NCBI GenBank assembly: GCA_933228895.1
Contig: OW121853.1
Span: 8,686,494-8,750,493 of the forward strand
Direction: 5' to 3'
Length of the DNA: 64,000 nt
Origin: Platycnemis pennipes
Taxonomy: Eukaryota; Arthropoda; Insecta; Odonata; Platycnemididae
The notes beneath the pieces were generated by a model. The model worked only from the letters and a program-made list of their open reading frames with translations. It was not told where the DNA came from and did no database searches. Position numbers and translations under genes: made by a program. Below, in pieces: positions 13,145-25,499 of this stretch. Positions within the stretch are counted from its first letter, which is position 1. Every line of letters starts with the position of its first letter.

Positions 13145-13545
13145 ACACATGGCCCGTTCGAATCCGAATTTTTCGAAGGCTGGGGTTGCCGACCCTTTGG
13201 TGCTCGCGAAGCAGCGGTGCCTCGAGTCCCGGCGCGGAGTCCTTGTGCAGCGTGGCTGGGGCGAAGCGAAGGGGTGTGTTCGGGACGGGCGGAGGGGGCG
13301 GGGGCCAGCGGAGTCGCCCCCAGGGGCGTGGGTGGTGGCGGCGGCGGCAGAGTCGGCCTGCGAGGGCGGCTGGGAGGCTCGGACTCTTTCAAGGCCAAGA
13401 TACACCGTCTGCGCCCCGCTGGTGCTGGTGCTGGTGAGGCCAGGGAAGATGGAGCGAGGCGGCAGCTGCTGCGGGGTTCTCCTTGGCGTGGGAGGCGAGC
13501 CTCCTCATCACGTCCCCCCGACAGCCCATCCCAAGGCATGCAGGC
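13145..13545. other. Strong CpG-rich GC island
   Basis: About 400 bp of very GC-rich, CpG-rich DNA starts about 15 bases after the LINE-B tail. Frames are open on both strands and in several phases (plus strand 13149-13688, 179 codons; minus strand 13075-13539, 154 codons), a signature of composition rather than of one gene. The translations are Gly, Ala, Arg and Pro rich with no domain recognised. A CpG-island promoter or 5' exon is possible but unproven. Confidence 0.4.
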
Positions 13546-13867
13546 GCAGAGGCCAGTCTACGGATTGCACCGCTTTTTATACACAGTATATCTATTTACT
13601 CCACAGTTTCATACATATTTTTATACTGGCGATTTGGAGCTTTAGGCAGTCTCGAAGGTGTAACCTGTGTGGACACTGCCTTCCGTAACTAAATAGCATT
13701 GCTGGCAGTTTACGAACATCAATTTTCCAAAGCATAAGAAAGAAGAAACAGCTTGCTAGGAACATTTCAGCTTGACCCATGATGTAAATTTTTCGTTTTT
13801 TTTACAATGATAATAACACATCGAGAAAGTAAAGTACATTGTTGCAAAACATAACAGATATATATTA

Positions 13868-14127
13868 TTTAACATAAATAAGATTAGAGAGCTAGATTTT
13901 CGTACCGATAGATTCAAAATGTCATTTTTCCCCCCTACTATAAGAGAACAGAATAGGCAGCATTGCAAAGGGATAGGTAGGTGAAATATTTTAGAGTAGT
14001 CTGTAGTGCATGATGCATGTATTAACCCCTAGTAGCTTGTTAACATGTCAGTAGTGTATCCTTGATGATCTTCACCCCCTGCCACACACCCTCGCGGTGG
14101 CTTGCAGGGTATCGTGTAGATGTAGAT
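13868..14127 (+). mobile_element. LINE-A 3' fragment with internal deletion
   Basis: A short copy begins at ATAAATAAGATTAGAGAGCT, which corresponds to NKIRELD in the protein, and includes the terminal FPPTIRE block. The 3' UTR jumps from ATTAACCCCT to AGTAGCTTGT, missing about 40 bases relative to the copy at 62.4 kb. The stem-loop and GTAGATGTAGATG tail are intact. Confidence 0.8.
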
Positions 14128-14403
14128 GTATTTCGTAATAGAGAAAATGACATAATTCTCTCGAAGTTTGTTACATTACAGAGTTTACACCCAATTATGT
14201 CATATATTTTTCATGTATATACATTAATAGTAACAATACATAAGCGTTTAGTTTAAATTTACTACAACAATTTATTGCCATAGCACAGGACGTAGGTACA
14301 GTTAGATAAATCCAGTTCAGTCCAAGCTTATTGTCTCTGAGTAAAAAACTGAAGACATCGAAAGGCTTACTAAACGTTAAACATCTCTCGTTCACTCAGT
14401 GAT

Positions 14404-14623
14404 ACAACCCGAAAGATGGTTTGGATAGGCGAAGATAGAGCCCACCCCGGACTAAGCCACAGGCGTGTGAATTACACACATCCAGGGAAGGGGGGCAGTT
14501 TCTTTCCCTGGGCCACCTCCGAGGATTTTTCGTTCGGGTGCGTCCAAAGGCTTCACCCGGACTTGAACCCGGGACCCTTCGATCAGTAGCCAAGCGCTCT
14601 ACCCACTACGCCACCACGTACCC
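14404..14623 (-). mobile_element. tRNA-derived SINE
   Basis: On the minus strand a tRNA-like head has an A box TGGCGTAGTGGGTAGAGCG and a B box GGGTTCAAGTCC at normal spacing (14549-14622). About 150 bp of body follows, containing GTGTGTAATTCACACGCC. Part of the body matches the element at 30661-30857 in the opposite orientation (the same head and the TGTGTGAATT-CACRCGCC block), which supports a shared SINE family. An isolated tRNA would not carry the shared body. Confidence 0.65.
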
Positions 14624-14629
14624 CCACGT

Positions 14630-16225
14630 CCAACATAGGGGATCAATTTAGATCACGGTGTTTGGAGAATTGGACTCTCGTTTCGAATGTCACGCTCCAA
14701 TCGCGGGACATTTTTCTACGGTCCCTACTTCAGCGCCCTACGGAGAGAATACCGTTTATATGCAGTGCTTCGTCCGTCGGATTGAAAGTCAAAAGTGTGA
14801 GGCCATTAGCGTCTTTCGTTAAGTCTCCTTGTGACGACTAATAATTTCTCTTTCCTCAGTGGCGAAAATGACTTCAGCTGTCGTTGGCCTCCTCAAATCA
14901 GAACGACGAAATTCAAGATCATAAAGTGAAAGCCAATGAGATTGAAAACAAAATCCTGGTAGTGGCGGTGTTACGATTGCGGTAGACTTTCATCTTTGCG
15001 GAAGTGAAAAGAGAAAGGGAATTGTTCTTATATTTTGCAAGTAATATGAGGCAGTTAAGAAGAACACTTTCATCAAGCGGAAATAAGCCCAAGCTGATGC
15101 AAAAAGTGAAGAACAGCTTCTCACACTGAATACGGCACTGGTTTAATAATGAAAAACGGTCTGAGAAGTGGTGCCTCTTGGGTATGAGACATCTTATGGA
15201 ACATAAATGAAGAAAATATTACCTGGCTCACGATTGGTTTTGATAGTAATATTGTGAGTCATAATAAAGAAAAATAGACAATGAAAAAAGTACTGAAGAG
15301 AAGTGTAGAATATCCATAGCTCCAAAAACTTCTCACTCGTATGTAAAAGAAGATCCAGTCGGCCAAAGTGAATAAGAGAAGGAATATGGAAAGGTAAATA
15401 GATCCAAGCATATGCATTAAATTAATATGAAAAAGGTAGGACGATAGAAAAATACGGATTAAACAGCTTCTAATAGCACTGGGGATGCGGATCAGCAAGA
15501 ATTGAACAGAGAAACAGCTGCACGTTACAAATAAGAAGCAGTGTTGATAACAAAGCGAATTCAGTTCAAAAGGTTGGTGAAATCCAGCTTAAGGGAAAGC
15601 TTTTGGCCCCTATCGGAACAGGGGCCAAAATACCTGTATTGCCTTGGTGATGTCGTAGATGTAGGAGTGCTTTCGGGTCGTCCGAGGTTTTTCATGCCAC
15701 CCCAAAGAATGCATTAAATGCCAGGAGGAGTAGTAAAAAATATATTTTTAATGAGAGTAATATTATGCCTCATCATGCAAATTGATTTGAAAAATACTTC
15801 CGAGGAAATACGCCTTTTTCTTAAGGGACTAAATACGAATATATATAAAGTGTAAGTAAATATAAACTTATTGTCGGAGGGAACAATTTCTAAGGAACCA
15901 CCGATGCGGTTTAAAATTCTTGATGAAGTAAAACACTCAATGTTCTGAGTCGTATTTCTCATATCCACGATAAAGAATTTTTGTCTTATCTTGTGGGTAA
16001 ATCTATCACCCGTGAAATTCCTGATTTGCCTTTGTTAAAATTTTTAGAGGAGCATTATGTAAGATTAAATCCGCAAAATTTCAGACGAGTTGGCAGTTTT
16101 GGTGCAAAGATAAGTTTTTCTACTCCATCTCATCAAATTAACTCCATCCTGTAGATAGTACAGTTTTTTTGTAATATTTATGAGCGGACGGCACTTTAAG
16201 AACTATCCATTCGTAACGGCATGGA
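14630..16225. other. Unique sequence with one perfect hairpin
   Basis: No gene was recognised. A perfect 10-bp stem with a 10-base loop (TTTTGGCCCC and GGGGCCAAAA, 15601-15630) is present. Without nearby genes it has no obvious role. Confidence 0.45.
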
Positions 16226-16227
16226 GG

Positions 16228-16352
16228 CAGAAGAAAGATTGTATCCAGTGGTCACTTTCGGGATTTGCCGCGTAGATGGCAAACAGATCCCGTAGGTGAC
16301 TACTGGATATGATCCACACCGCGATAATCTTCAATCAGCCAGAAGAAAGATT
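16228..16352. repeat. Hairpin flanked by a 13-bp direct repeat
   Basis: A long imperfect stem (16242-16309) pairs TATCCAGT, GTCAC, CGGGAT and TTGCC on one arm with their complements on the other, with one four-base bulge and an 8-base loop. CAGAAGAAAGATT is repeated directly at 16228-16240 and 16340-16352. The direct repeats suggest a target-site duplication around a roughly 99-bp foldback insertion. The hairpin alone also has the size of a pre-miRNA. Confidence 0.55.
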
Positions 16353-16940
16353 AAGTATTTAGTCAAGAAAGAAAGGCCGAACTGGAGGACAGTGATACTG
16401 AGTTCATTATCCAATCTCGCAACATATCAAGGCGATTTCAGTACACGTTTCAATGCTTGAAGAATTATCTGATACTATTCATCCAGGAACCAACCAACAT
16501 TGTTTCTTCGGATCTTCGTGCTTGAAATGATTCACTTAATCATTTTAACCAGCATCTGAGCCTAAAAACCATTGCCATAAGCTGCAATGCATATTTTGAG
16601 AACGGTTTTAGAATAAATTTCTCGTATATTTGTTTTGGGTTGGGAGAGTAGTAACCTGTAGGTATGCCTTGAATTGGGGTATTATGTCTTGAATTGGACG
16701 CGCATTAAGCGTTATGAAATAAATCGTTTTTCTCCAATATTAATACTTTTTGATTGCACCTTAAAGCATTAAATAAATACGAAGAAGAATTTTCGTAATA
16801 CTTGCACCATGTCTTAAATATTTTCTTACAATACTTATCAATGCTTAGACATTAAAGTAAAAAAAGATTTCCTCATGGCAATTTTTCACACCTGGTGGAT
16901 TTAAGCGCTCACATAAATAATTGTGACATATTATCCGAAG
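16353..16940. other. AT-rich sequence, nothing recognised
   Basis: No gene or repeat feature was recognised. Confidence 0.4.
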
Positions 16941-16944
16941 CATC

Positions 16945-17455
16945 GGGTTGGCCCGTGCCAAAGAAATTTTTGGGGAAAAAAAACTCAGAGCCGAAGAAGG
17001 ACCCGCAAAGCACTTGCGTGATTTGGTAAGGGGGATCGGGCCCTTCTTGCACCGGGCCCGGGAACCCGATTCGTTTCAGTTGCGACCCCCGATTTTCACC
17101 TCGAAACTATGTATACATGCGATGAGAAGGCGCGTTAAGATATCCGACCTCATCCCTCGGGGGAGTGGGGGAAAGTTCTCGAAAGCGCAAAGGGCCTTGC
17201 ACTTCAGCAGACTGAGAGGAGGGTGGGGCGAAGGGATGAAAGAAGGGCTCGGAAGGGAGGAGGGTGGGGGTCGCAGGGCAGCATGGGGTCCGTCGAAGGG
17301 AGGGATATCGGAGGAAGAGATTTGAGAAGGCTGTAGGCGGTGCCGGGAAGACCGCTTGGGCACGCAAATATGCTGTGGAAGAGCTGCGATCCACGGAAAG
17401 GTAAGGATGATGAACGCACGCACGGCCCGGAGAACGGGGCTGCGATAACTCATTA
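16945..17455. other. GC-rich, purine-biased island
   Basis: The plus strand is G and A rich (GGAGGAGGGTGGGGG type runs at 17217-17275), with frames of 125 codons open on both strands (16948-17325 plus, 17076-17453 minus). The two translations are mutual antisense shadows and neither has a recognisable domain. Confidence 0.35.
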
Positions 17456-18690
17456 CATCCCGTCGAAGCGATCGGAAATGTTCCCCATCCTTCGAAAGCT
17501 CAGTATTGGGAGAGAGAGTTCTATTCGGGGCTTTTTATGTATCTGAATTCTTTGGCAAACTGTCTTTTGTACTCCCACCTCATCTCCCGAGACTAAATCA
17601 CATCTAGACAACTTTTGAAGGAAAGAATCTCATTAAAATTAATAAGAATGAGAGAGCCGTGTAATGATCCACATGTTTAGCTCTTGGAAGAAAATAAGAA
17701 AACTAATGGCAAAGTAAAAATCAGAGAACTATAAATAGAGAGAATGTGCTGAAGTATCATAAAATAACCGGCAAGTTTAGGAACGAGGATAAAAGAAAAA
17801 CTTATAAAAAAGGGAGGAAAGAGAGAACGCATTCTGGGACAGGGAAAATAATAGAGAATAAATTAATATGACAGTGATAGAAGGATCGTCGGTGTCAGGA
17901 AAAATGGTTTAAAAAAACAACTTTTGGCTGACAATCGAAGTGGAAAAAATTTATGGATAACGTTAAGTACCGATTCCTTGTCTAAGGACGGAAAATATTT
18001 TTTGTAAGGGAAATTGCTCTCAAGTACTTTAAAATTCTAAGTTACGTCTGTGAAGCAATCATAAAAAAAATATTAGTATTAGATGATCTGAAGGGCGAGA
18101 AAACACTAAAATATTTATGTACTCGTTAAAGAATAGGAAAAGCGATATCGTATTAATGAAATGAAATATGTGGAAAGACTAAATATGTTTCGAAGAAAAG
18201 AAATCAAGAGACCATTTTTGAAGCAAAATCTAATAAAGATAGAATTTTATAGATTTTATACTAGTTGATGAAAGAGAATACTGAATAGAAAATAGGTTTT
18301 AAAGACCAGTGCACCGAATCATAGAAAGTAAACTCAATTGCAATTGTCCCAGATCATTTATTTTGCTACTTTCATACTCCATGTTTAAAACCCAAACACC
18401 GAAATCATAGAGGGCCAAATATTTAATTAGAAAGGGAAAATATCCTTTGTGTTTTCTTTTTGCTTTATAAACTCTTTCATTGGGACTAGAATGACGCTAA
18501 GCCGACGAAAACCTTGGGATCATTTGAATATGAGCCCACCGTGTTAGCTGTGTGGTTCGGGAAAAACTAAAGCACATAGTGTGAGCTTATTTTGACCGCC
18601 TTGAGCCCCGGGAAACACGATAGATGGCATTAGGCGCACTCCGCATAACTAATATTTACCGTTTTAACATATAATTCCACGGAACCATTA
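17456..18690. other. AT-rich sequence, nothing recognised
   Basis: No gene, tRNA-like or repeat signature was recognised. Confidence 0.4.
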
Positions 18691-18699
18691 AGAAAAGTC

Positions 18700-19235
18700 T
18701 CTCGTATAGATGGCACCGCTTTCCGCTTCGGAAGGAAGCCTGAGTTATAGAGCGGGTCGGGGGAGGAGGAGAGGTGTGCTGGATGGAGAAGGGGATGAAA
18801 GGGGTTGGGGGGAAGGGGCTCTATGAGAAGCGGGGCCGTGTGTTTGCATAGCGTGGGCGGGGGAGAGTGCACTGGACTTAGGTGACGGCGGAGGCAGCGC
18901 AAACCAAGGGTGGGACCCGCCTCGCCTGGGTGGCGGGGGGATGAAGAGGTTGGGGCGGGAAGGAAAATACCCCTGGCCCCGCTCTCTGGGAAGATTTTGA
19001 GCACCCCATGACGAGGAAGCAAGCCTCGCCAGGTTTTCTCATTGTTCGGGGATCGCTCAATTGGAAAACCCGCGACCAAACGCGCCGTGCGATTTGAATA
19101 ATGACGAGACACCAAAGTGGGAGAAATTAGCCAGTTCCAGGGAGGGCGGGGACGTGGAGGAGGGGCGGGAAAGAAAAGAGGTTCGGTTGGTGGAAGAGAA
19201 GAACAGAGGACAGGCGGATGCGGGGAGGGCAAATT
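18700..19235. other. GC-rich island with long minus-strand open frame
   Basis: A minus-strand frame of 212 codons (18630-19268) crosses this island. The product would be Pro, Ser, Leu and Arg rich without domain, signal or membrane features, and shorter frames are open in other phases. I read it as open by composition. It is one of the longest frames in the window, so it is recorded as a weak exon candidate. Confidence 0.3.
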
Positions 19236-21850
19236 TGGCGTGACGATCGCAACAATCTTCGGATTCAAATTACCACAAGGTTCCTACAGTGGACCCGAAT
19301 TCTTCAAATTTTAATTTTAAAAGAGTGTGTGAGGTAAAATTCGACGTCTTTCACTTCCAGCAGTGCGAAAAAATACAATGAAAGCCTCAAAAGGGATAAT
19401 TCATGGATCGTAAGTTGATGAGGAATGCGCCTAATTTCCGTAAGTTATTAAAAGCTGGAGACATCGATTTATCTTGCAAGAATAGGAAGTCCGGGAAATA
19501 TTTGTCGCTCATGGTGGATGAGGTCGATATTTTATGAAAGTTCACTCGGAAAAATAAGACTGAAACTGTATTTCTACTCTTTTTAAATGAAACTCTCCTA
19601 CTTACTCATTGAAGTATTTGTAAATAGTATGGAATATTTCATGCACAGTATATAATTTAGGAATAAGTAACATGAAACCAAGATACTCACTAGCTTTTTT
19701 GCACAATATTGAAATATCTAAAGAGATTAAAAAATTGGTATCATGCTCTTGAATAATGCAAGTGATCCGAAAGAATTTATTGCTCGCTGTCAACCCAAAA
19801 TAAATCGAAGCTCGAAAAAGTATAAGAGATAAAAACTAGCCTAGATATACAACTCTTGGGTTGATAATTTAAAAAGGTTAAAACCAGGGGGAATGAATGT
19901 AAGTATCATTTGAAACCCTTTCCTGAGTAACAGAAACAACTGATGACCTTAATGCAGGAGCAAATGGTGTGAACTCTTTCAACTCCTATCACCATTAAAA
20001 TTCGTCCTTTTGTGCACGATTTCTTGAAGTGATAACATCGTGACCGCAGTCTTGACGCTGATAATAAACACACCACACCTAAACTGCCTCAATAAAAATG
20101 TAGCCGGGCATTAGAAACGAAATGGGTGATGGGAATGACTAGTTTTTTTCAGCAAATTAGGGGGTCAGGTTCATGGGAGGCATCATTAGGAGGCGGTGAT
20201 GTGGGCCCAGGAGGTGAATGAAAAAAAGGGTTGGAAATTGCGGTTGCCGCAAAGAAAGGGTCTGCGCTGGGAATTCTAAGTGGGCGGGGGGGGGGGGGTC
20301 TGTGGGGAGGTGTGACGAGAACGAAGGAGGCACGTGAGGGGGAGAAGCCAGTCGTGAATACGAAAACACACTCAGCACGGCTGAAGTTGTGAGCCAAAGA
20401 AAGGTAAACACAGCCAAAGCTATGAAAAAGTTCATAATGCATGTCGACGATTATAATTTATCAGGAAGTTTTAGACGTTCTGAGGTTGGCTATGGTTTAA
20501 ACATTCCTGATGTACTTCAATAGGAAATTTAATTGCGATTTAAATAGAATTTTTTGGCATTAATTAATGTATCTAATACTCCTTTTACGTCATACCATAT
20601 CTATAATTGCAGGATAATTAGTTGAGGAAAAATATGTCACTGGAATACTCCGAACAAGCCGGGAACCACAAAATTGGCAGGCAAACACTGTACTGAGGAT
20701 AAAATAATCCGATTTACTGTAGATAAATTAAAATGAAGATAGTAATGTGCTATTTATTATGGTGTTTATAACTTATGATTGGATGACATGATGGAAATAA
20801 CCACAAGTGCGCATGAATAATGGAATGGACTACCATGAGTGACAGTCATCCGATAAATATTTTTGGAGTGTAATTGTAGTGAAGATTTCCCATCCATTCC
20901 AAAGTTCGTACAATGGAGACGGTAGGCATAATATTGCGGGCGTTTTAATTGCATCCGCTCATTCTTATCAAGTTGCTATTTGTGGATAAAGATTACCTAT
21001 ATTGCCTAAGAAATACGACAGGCATAACATACTCATTCCTCGTTGTACAAATAAATGCATAATGCTCTCAAAAGAAATATAGTCTCACAGAGCACAAAAA
21101 TACTCAAGCGGAGATCATCGTTGTGTTTCTAATATATTATAACACATACAGATATGAAAATAGTGACTGATGTAAAGCTACTGATGTATGTCTACTGTCA
21201 GGCAGAAGGTTATGAAAACTTTACAGAAGAAGGTTATAAAAAAAGAAACTTATCAGTCGGATACATGCCTATTTTATGTTAGCCTCCCTAAAAGCGTGAA
21301 CTTAGTTCTAACAAAACCATTCACTCATTCCAGTCATATATGTTTACGGTGAGAAAATGAAAGTCAGAATGTATTCATATAAGAAAATAACGTACATTAA
21401 TTATAATAATATATAAAGATAATAAGCCAATAAATGCTTTTTAAGCGTCTGACTGATCGTATGTTAGATGGAATTGCTCTCCCGCGGCATTTTGCTCTAA
21501 AATCGTTCTCTCTTAAAACTTACTGAGATGATTTGTTAAATGATTGAGACAGCTGCGATACCTAAAACGGCTGGTAAATCAAGCGTTTCTGATATCATGG
21601 AGTAAGGTATGCAAATGTCGTAAATAAAAATTGAAATTGATACAGTTCAACGGCCAGGCAGAAAATCGTATCAGCTCTCAGGAATGAATTGTATTGTGAG
21701 GTTTAATAAACGGTTCTTTCGATAGATCTGATTTCTGCGCTAATTTCAATCCAACTATGAGCTGCGTGAACGGCCACGGAGTTGGACGTCTTTTGGAGAT
21801 AACAAATGCAGTGAGTCTCAGTCAACTCCTGAAGATGCTCCAGTGTAGAG
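19236..21850. other. AT-rich sequence with a short G-rich patch
   Basis: No gene was recognised. The only compositional feature is a GC-richer patch at 20160-20350, including an uninterrupted G run at 20286-20298. Confidence 0.45.
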
Positions 21851-21854
21851 TACA

Positions 21855-22140
21855 CAAAGAGTATCCGCGGCGAGCGATGGCGCGTCGCCGAGAATTTCTC
21901 TCATCTTTTGTGAGTGCAACTCGCTCCGTGGCCACTTCCTCCCGCCTCTGCCCCCTTGTTCCTTCCCCTTAGCTGTCCCCAGTTGCATCGCCGTTCGCTC
22001 CATCCATCCCTGCACCCGGCTGTGATCCCAAACACCACCCGACAGAGGCAAACGAGTTCCAATTCGGTCCAAGCACGATACGGAATCGGCCGGAACGCAG
22101 TCCAAGGGCTTGCGAATATTGCAGGTGAGGAAAGGTGATG
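21855..22140. other. C-rich CpG-containing island
   Basis: A short GC-rich island with overlapping frames on both strands (21818-22201 minus, 21914-22138 plus). No domain was recognised. Confidence 0.3.
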
Positions 22141-23255
22141 AAAAGAGAGTTCTGCTTTCCGCTTCCAGATTATATTCTCCAAGGAGCTTTGCTCGAGGCA
22201 TTGGGAAACAGACTATATATTTCGCACCGAGCAGCTTGATATCGTAAATACTGTGTAACCACTGGCTAATGATATCAATATTTTCAAGACTTCGTTTGGC
22301 AACTATTCGAGGAAGTCAAAGCAGACCGTAAGGCAGTTATGTGTACGAATTAGCTCTTCAAAGGTGTTATAGAAATGGGCAGGAAAGGATATATTTTCTG
22401 TTAGAATATCGGGATTTACTGTGTAAATACCGGCGCAGTCAAAACCCGATTTGGAATTGAATTAAATACTTGCCAGACATGCCAAAAGTTTTACACAGTG
22501 GACTAGTAAATATAACTAAGGAATAGTGATGCCTAGCTCTTAGCAAAACATATTCCCCTAATCCACTCCTCTCCACCCTTCTTACGAAATAAAGACATTT
22601 GGGATACTCTTTTTAGTTCTAGGTAGAGAAGCAATATCAAGGTTTCAATTAAAATTCGGTGACATGTCGTTCACTCATCTTTCCCTTGCTTTACAGATTT
22701 GAATTGCATTGCGCATTTTTCTCCGCTTTTAAGAATATTTTCTTCCTCAGCTGAAACTAATTGATACCTTCCAACTATCAATTTCTTGTTCTTCCACTCC
22801 ACTGTGACCATTTGTGTATAGAGCATGCATTTACAGAATCGTTCAACTCAATCTTTCATTTACTCGCTAATTTATTTTTGGAATCCCAAAATCAAACATT
22901 CTTACCCTCTCAGTCTTTGAATACTTACAAATCGGTTCTTAGGCCTCGTAAGCAAGGCTAGTGTTTCAGGCACCGCGCAAAGAAAATGGATAGTGTGCCA
23001 CTTTTTGATTTCAGATGGTCTTGAAAAACATAATCTCAGCTATTCAGTAATCTGTTGCATAAATCCCACCTTATGGGAGACACAAAAATGGAATGGCATG
23101 ATGCTTCGGAGAACGCTTGTTGCTAACCATACGCTCTATGTGCTAAATGAGCGAAGTGCGAATTGCTTACATGCCAGAGGCTTCCGCAACCAATTAAAAC
23201 GGCGGAACGGCGGATCTGAGCCACTGTGTGGCATTGCCTCGGCTGAGTACATTTT
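22141..23255. other. AT-rich sequence, nothing recognised
   Basis: No gene or repeat was recognised up to the LINE fragments at 23256. Confidence 0.4.
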
Positions 23256-23330
23256 CATCTACATAATACCCTGCAAGCCACCTCAAAGGTTTGTGGCAGG
23301 GGGTGAATTCTCACCAAACATGCACCACAT
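23256..23330 (-). mobile_element. LINE-B 3' terminus, inverted fragment
   Basis: The reverse complement reads as the extreme 3' end of LINE-B: ATGTGGTGCATGTTTGGTGA, then the CCCTGCCAC...GTGG stem-loop and the TATTATGTAGATG tail. Only about 75 bp is present. It ends exactly where a plus-strand LINE-A fragment begins. Confidence 0.8.
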
Positions 23331-23745
23331 TAAGTTAAAGTACAGATTAAATCTATTAGAGAAATTTCAATCGGATAGCTTTACTGAATATGTTAAGCAC
23401 ATTTAAAAAAAAACAGCGTATTATGCTAGATTCGACCAGACAAATAAGATTAGAGAGATAGATTGTCGTACTGATAGATTGAAAATGGCATTTTCCCCCG
23501 TACTATAAGAGAACAGAATAGGCAGCATAGCAAAGGGATAGGTAGGGGAAATATTTTAGAGTAGTCTGCATGATGCATGTATTAATCCCTTAAATAATAT
23601 AGATACTAACAATTTAGTTGCATGAGACACTTTAATAGCTTGTTTGCATGTTAGTAGTGCATGCTTGGTGATCTTCACCCCCTGCCACACACCCTCGCGG
23701 TGGCTTGCAGGGTATCGTGTAGATGTAGATGTAGATGTAGATGTA
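23331..23745 (+). mobile_element. LINE-A, 5'-truncated
   Basis: It begins at KLKYRLNLLEKFQSDSFTEYV, a C-terminal protein block shared with the copies at 6.3 and 62.1 kb. The frame breaks at about 23405 in an A-rich slip, then the REIDCRTDRLKMAF region, 3' UTR and stem-loop follow. The tail has four GTAGAT units, one of the longest (GATGTA)n tails in the window, which suggests a relatively young or well-preserved 3' end. Confidence 0.85.
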
Positions 23746-24039
23746 CATATGCATTTAAAAGGATTAGTATTAATATATTAGTCAGAGTAATCGCCAGAGT
23801 AGTAGTAGAGTAGTATCCAGACATCGAAGAATAAGCATCCACTGACGAGTATTCCCAATGCTGTTTTATGAACAAACGGATGGTTTTAAGATCTGTCAGT
23901 AAAAAATCAAATTGAGCATAGAAATGATTTATTGCTTGAGCATTTTTCTATCCATTCTACGGAATCATTGTGCGTGTAATTGGGATTTGGAGCCAGTGCC
24001 AAGGGCCTTCAGGGTAACGTGTACCTGGAGTGATCGTTT

Positions 24040-24430
24040 GGTGAGTTTCCCGTGTCTCACACAACCACTTGGTTCCCCGCTCTCCCGTTTCTGAAACCGT
24101 GTCTCGGCGATCCCAGTCCACTCTACTCGCCGCCGGAGAGACCGACGGACACGAGCCCCCCACCGAAAGCATCGCCGCTCCCCCGAGAATGTAAATGCAC
24201 TCACTCTTTGCCCGCCCCCGAACCTCTTTTTCCTCCCTGCCGCCCTTTCCTTTGCATACGTGACCGTCGTCCTCCCTTCGTCCGGGCACCGCCTCTCTCC
24301 TTGACCAACAGACCCACGCCTGCCAACCGTTTCTCCGGCGGCGGCTGCCGCTTCACATGGCTAGCCACGGGTTCGACTCTCGGCGGATGAGCGCAGGGAG
24401 GGCAGTCCTGCCCAGGTCCGAGGGAGGGAA
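24040..24430. other. GC-rich island with a B-box-like motif
   Basis: A C-rich CpG island with frames open on both strands (24052-24390 plus; 23957-24289 and 24201-24536 minus). A pol III B-box-like ACGGGTTCGACTCTCG lies at about 24367, without a convincing A box. No protein domain was recognised. Confidence 0.35.
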
Positions 24431-24640
24431 ATTTCCCTCTAGGATAATATGGCGCGCACTCCAAATGTGAAACCAAATCGAATAAGCCATTCCAACGGGT
24501 GATACCGCAATGAACGTATATTATAATCATTTCCACTTATTTTCGAATTTTTTTGCTATCCACTACCTTGAAAAAATATTCCTATGGAGAGGGATCACAT
24601 TCCCCTACACACATATACTTTTCCTCAATATCATTATTTG

Positions 24641-25497
24641 AAGATAGGGACCATAAATGAAATCAAAGAGAAGTCTTCTGGAGTGACTATTCAAGTAGAA
24701 AAAATAAGCATGCTGCGATTCGCTGATGACATAGCACTCACAGTAGAGACAGAGAGCGATCTGAACAAGATTCTAATAACCATGAAAAGGACAATGGCCA
24801 TATATCAGCTGAAGATAAATAAGAAGACTAAGATACTGGTGTGCAGCAATAAAGAAGAGGCCAAAACCGAAATCAAACTAGGAATACAAAAACTTGAAGA
24901 GGTGAAGGATTCTGTTACCTAGAAAGCCGAGTAACCAACGATGGACGAAGCAAGAAAAAAATAGATAATAGAATAGCCCAGGCAAAGAGGGCATTCTATC
25001 AAAAGAAAAATCTACTTGCAGCAGGAAATACAAGCGTAGAAGTAAGGAAGCAGTTCATCAGAACATACATCTGGAGCATGTTTCTTTACGGCAGTGAAGC
25101 ATGGACGATGACAGCAGCGGAGAAGAAAAGGGTAGAAGCATTCGAAATGTGGTGCTACAGAAGAATGCTGAAGATTAAATGGATCGACTGAGTAAGTAAC
25201 GAGGAAGTCCTAAGAAGAGTAGTTGAAAAGAGAGGTCTGCTGAAAACTCTAAAAAGAAGAAGGGACAACTTTATCGGCCATATCTTGAGACACGATGGCC
25301 GATGAAGACCATCGTCGAGGGAAAAGTGAGCCGGAAGATTGGAAAGGGCAGGCCTCGTATGGGATACATGGAACAGGTTGTGAAGGATGTAAAAGAGAAG
25401 AATTACGTCACAATGAAAAGGTTGGCCAATAGAAGAATCGAGTGGAAAGCTGCTTCAAACCAATCCTAGGATTGTTGACCATTGATGATGATGATGA
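24641..25497 (+). mobile_element. RTE-like LINE, 5'-truncated, reverse transcriptase end retained
   Basis: This is the only fragment in the window that retains part of the reverse transcriptase domain. RFADDIAL at about 24720 is the catalytic FADD motif that binds metal in the palm. Downstream are FCYLESRVTNDG, RTYIWSMFLYGSEAWTM and FEMWCYRRMLKIKWID, the C-terminal blocks of RTE-type endonuclease-reverse transcriptases. A frameshift near 24912 separates the FADD part from the rest, a TGA stop follows KIKWID, and another frame break lies near 25300, so it is inactive. The 3' end is CATTGATGATGATGATG, the GAT-repeat tail usual for RTE elements. AGGGATCA at 24590 and 25503 may be target duplication but is not decisive. 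Confidence 0.85.
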
Positions 25498-25499
25498 AA

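Noticed and set aside
12968..13688. Open frames of 225 and 179 codons
   Set aside because: They start in the LINE-B 3' UTR or tail and cross the CpG-rich island. The minus strand is equally open, so composition is the best explanation.
15601..15630. Perfect 10-bp GC-rich hairpin resembling a terminator
   Set aside because: Rho-independent terminators are not meaningful in eukaryotic nuclear DNA, and no gene precedes it.
18630..19268. 212-codon minus-strand open frame
   Set aside because: Pro, Ser and Arg rich low-complexity translation in a GC-rich island, with no recognised family.
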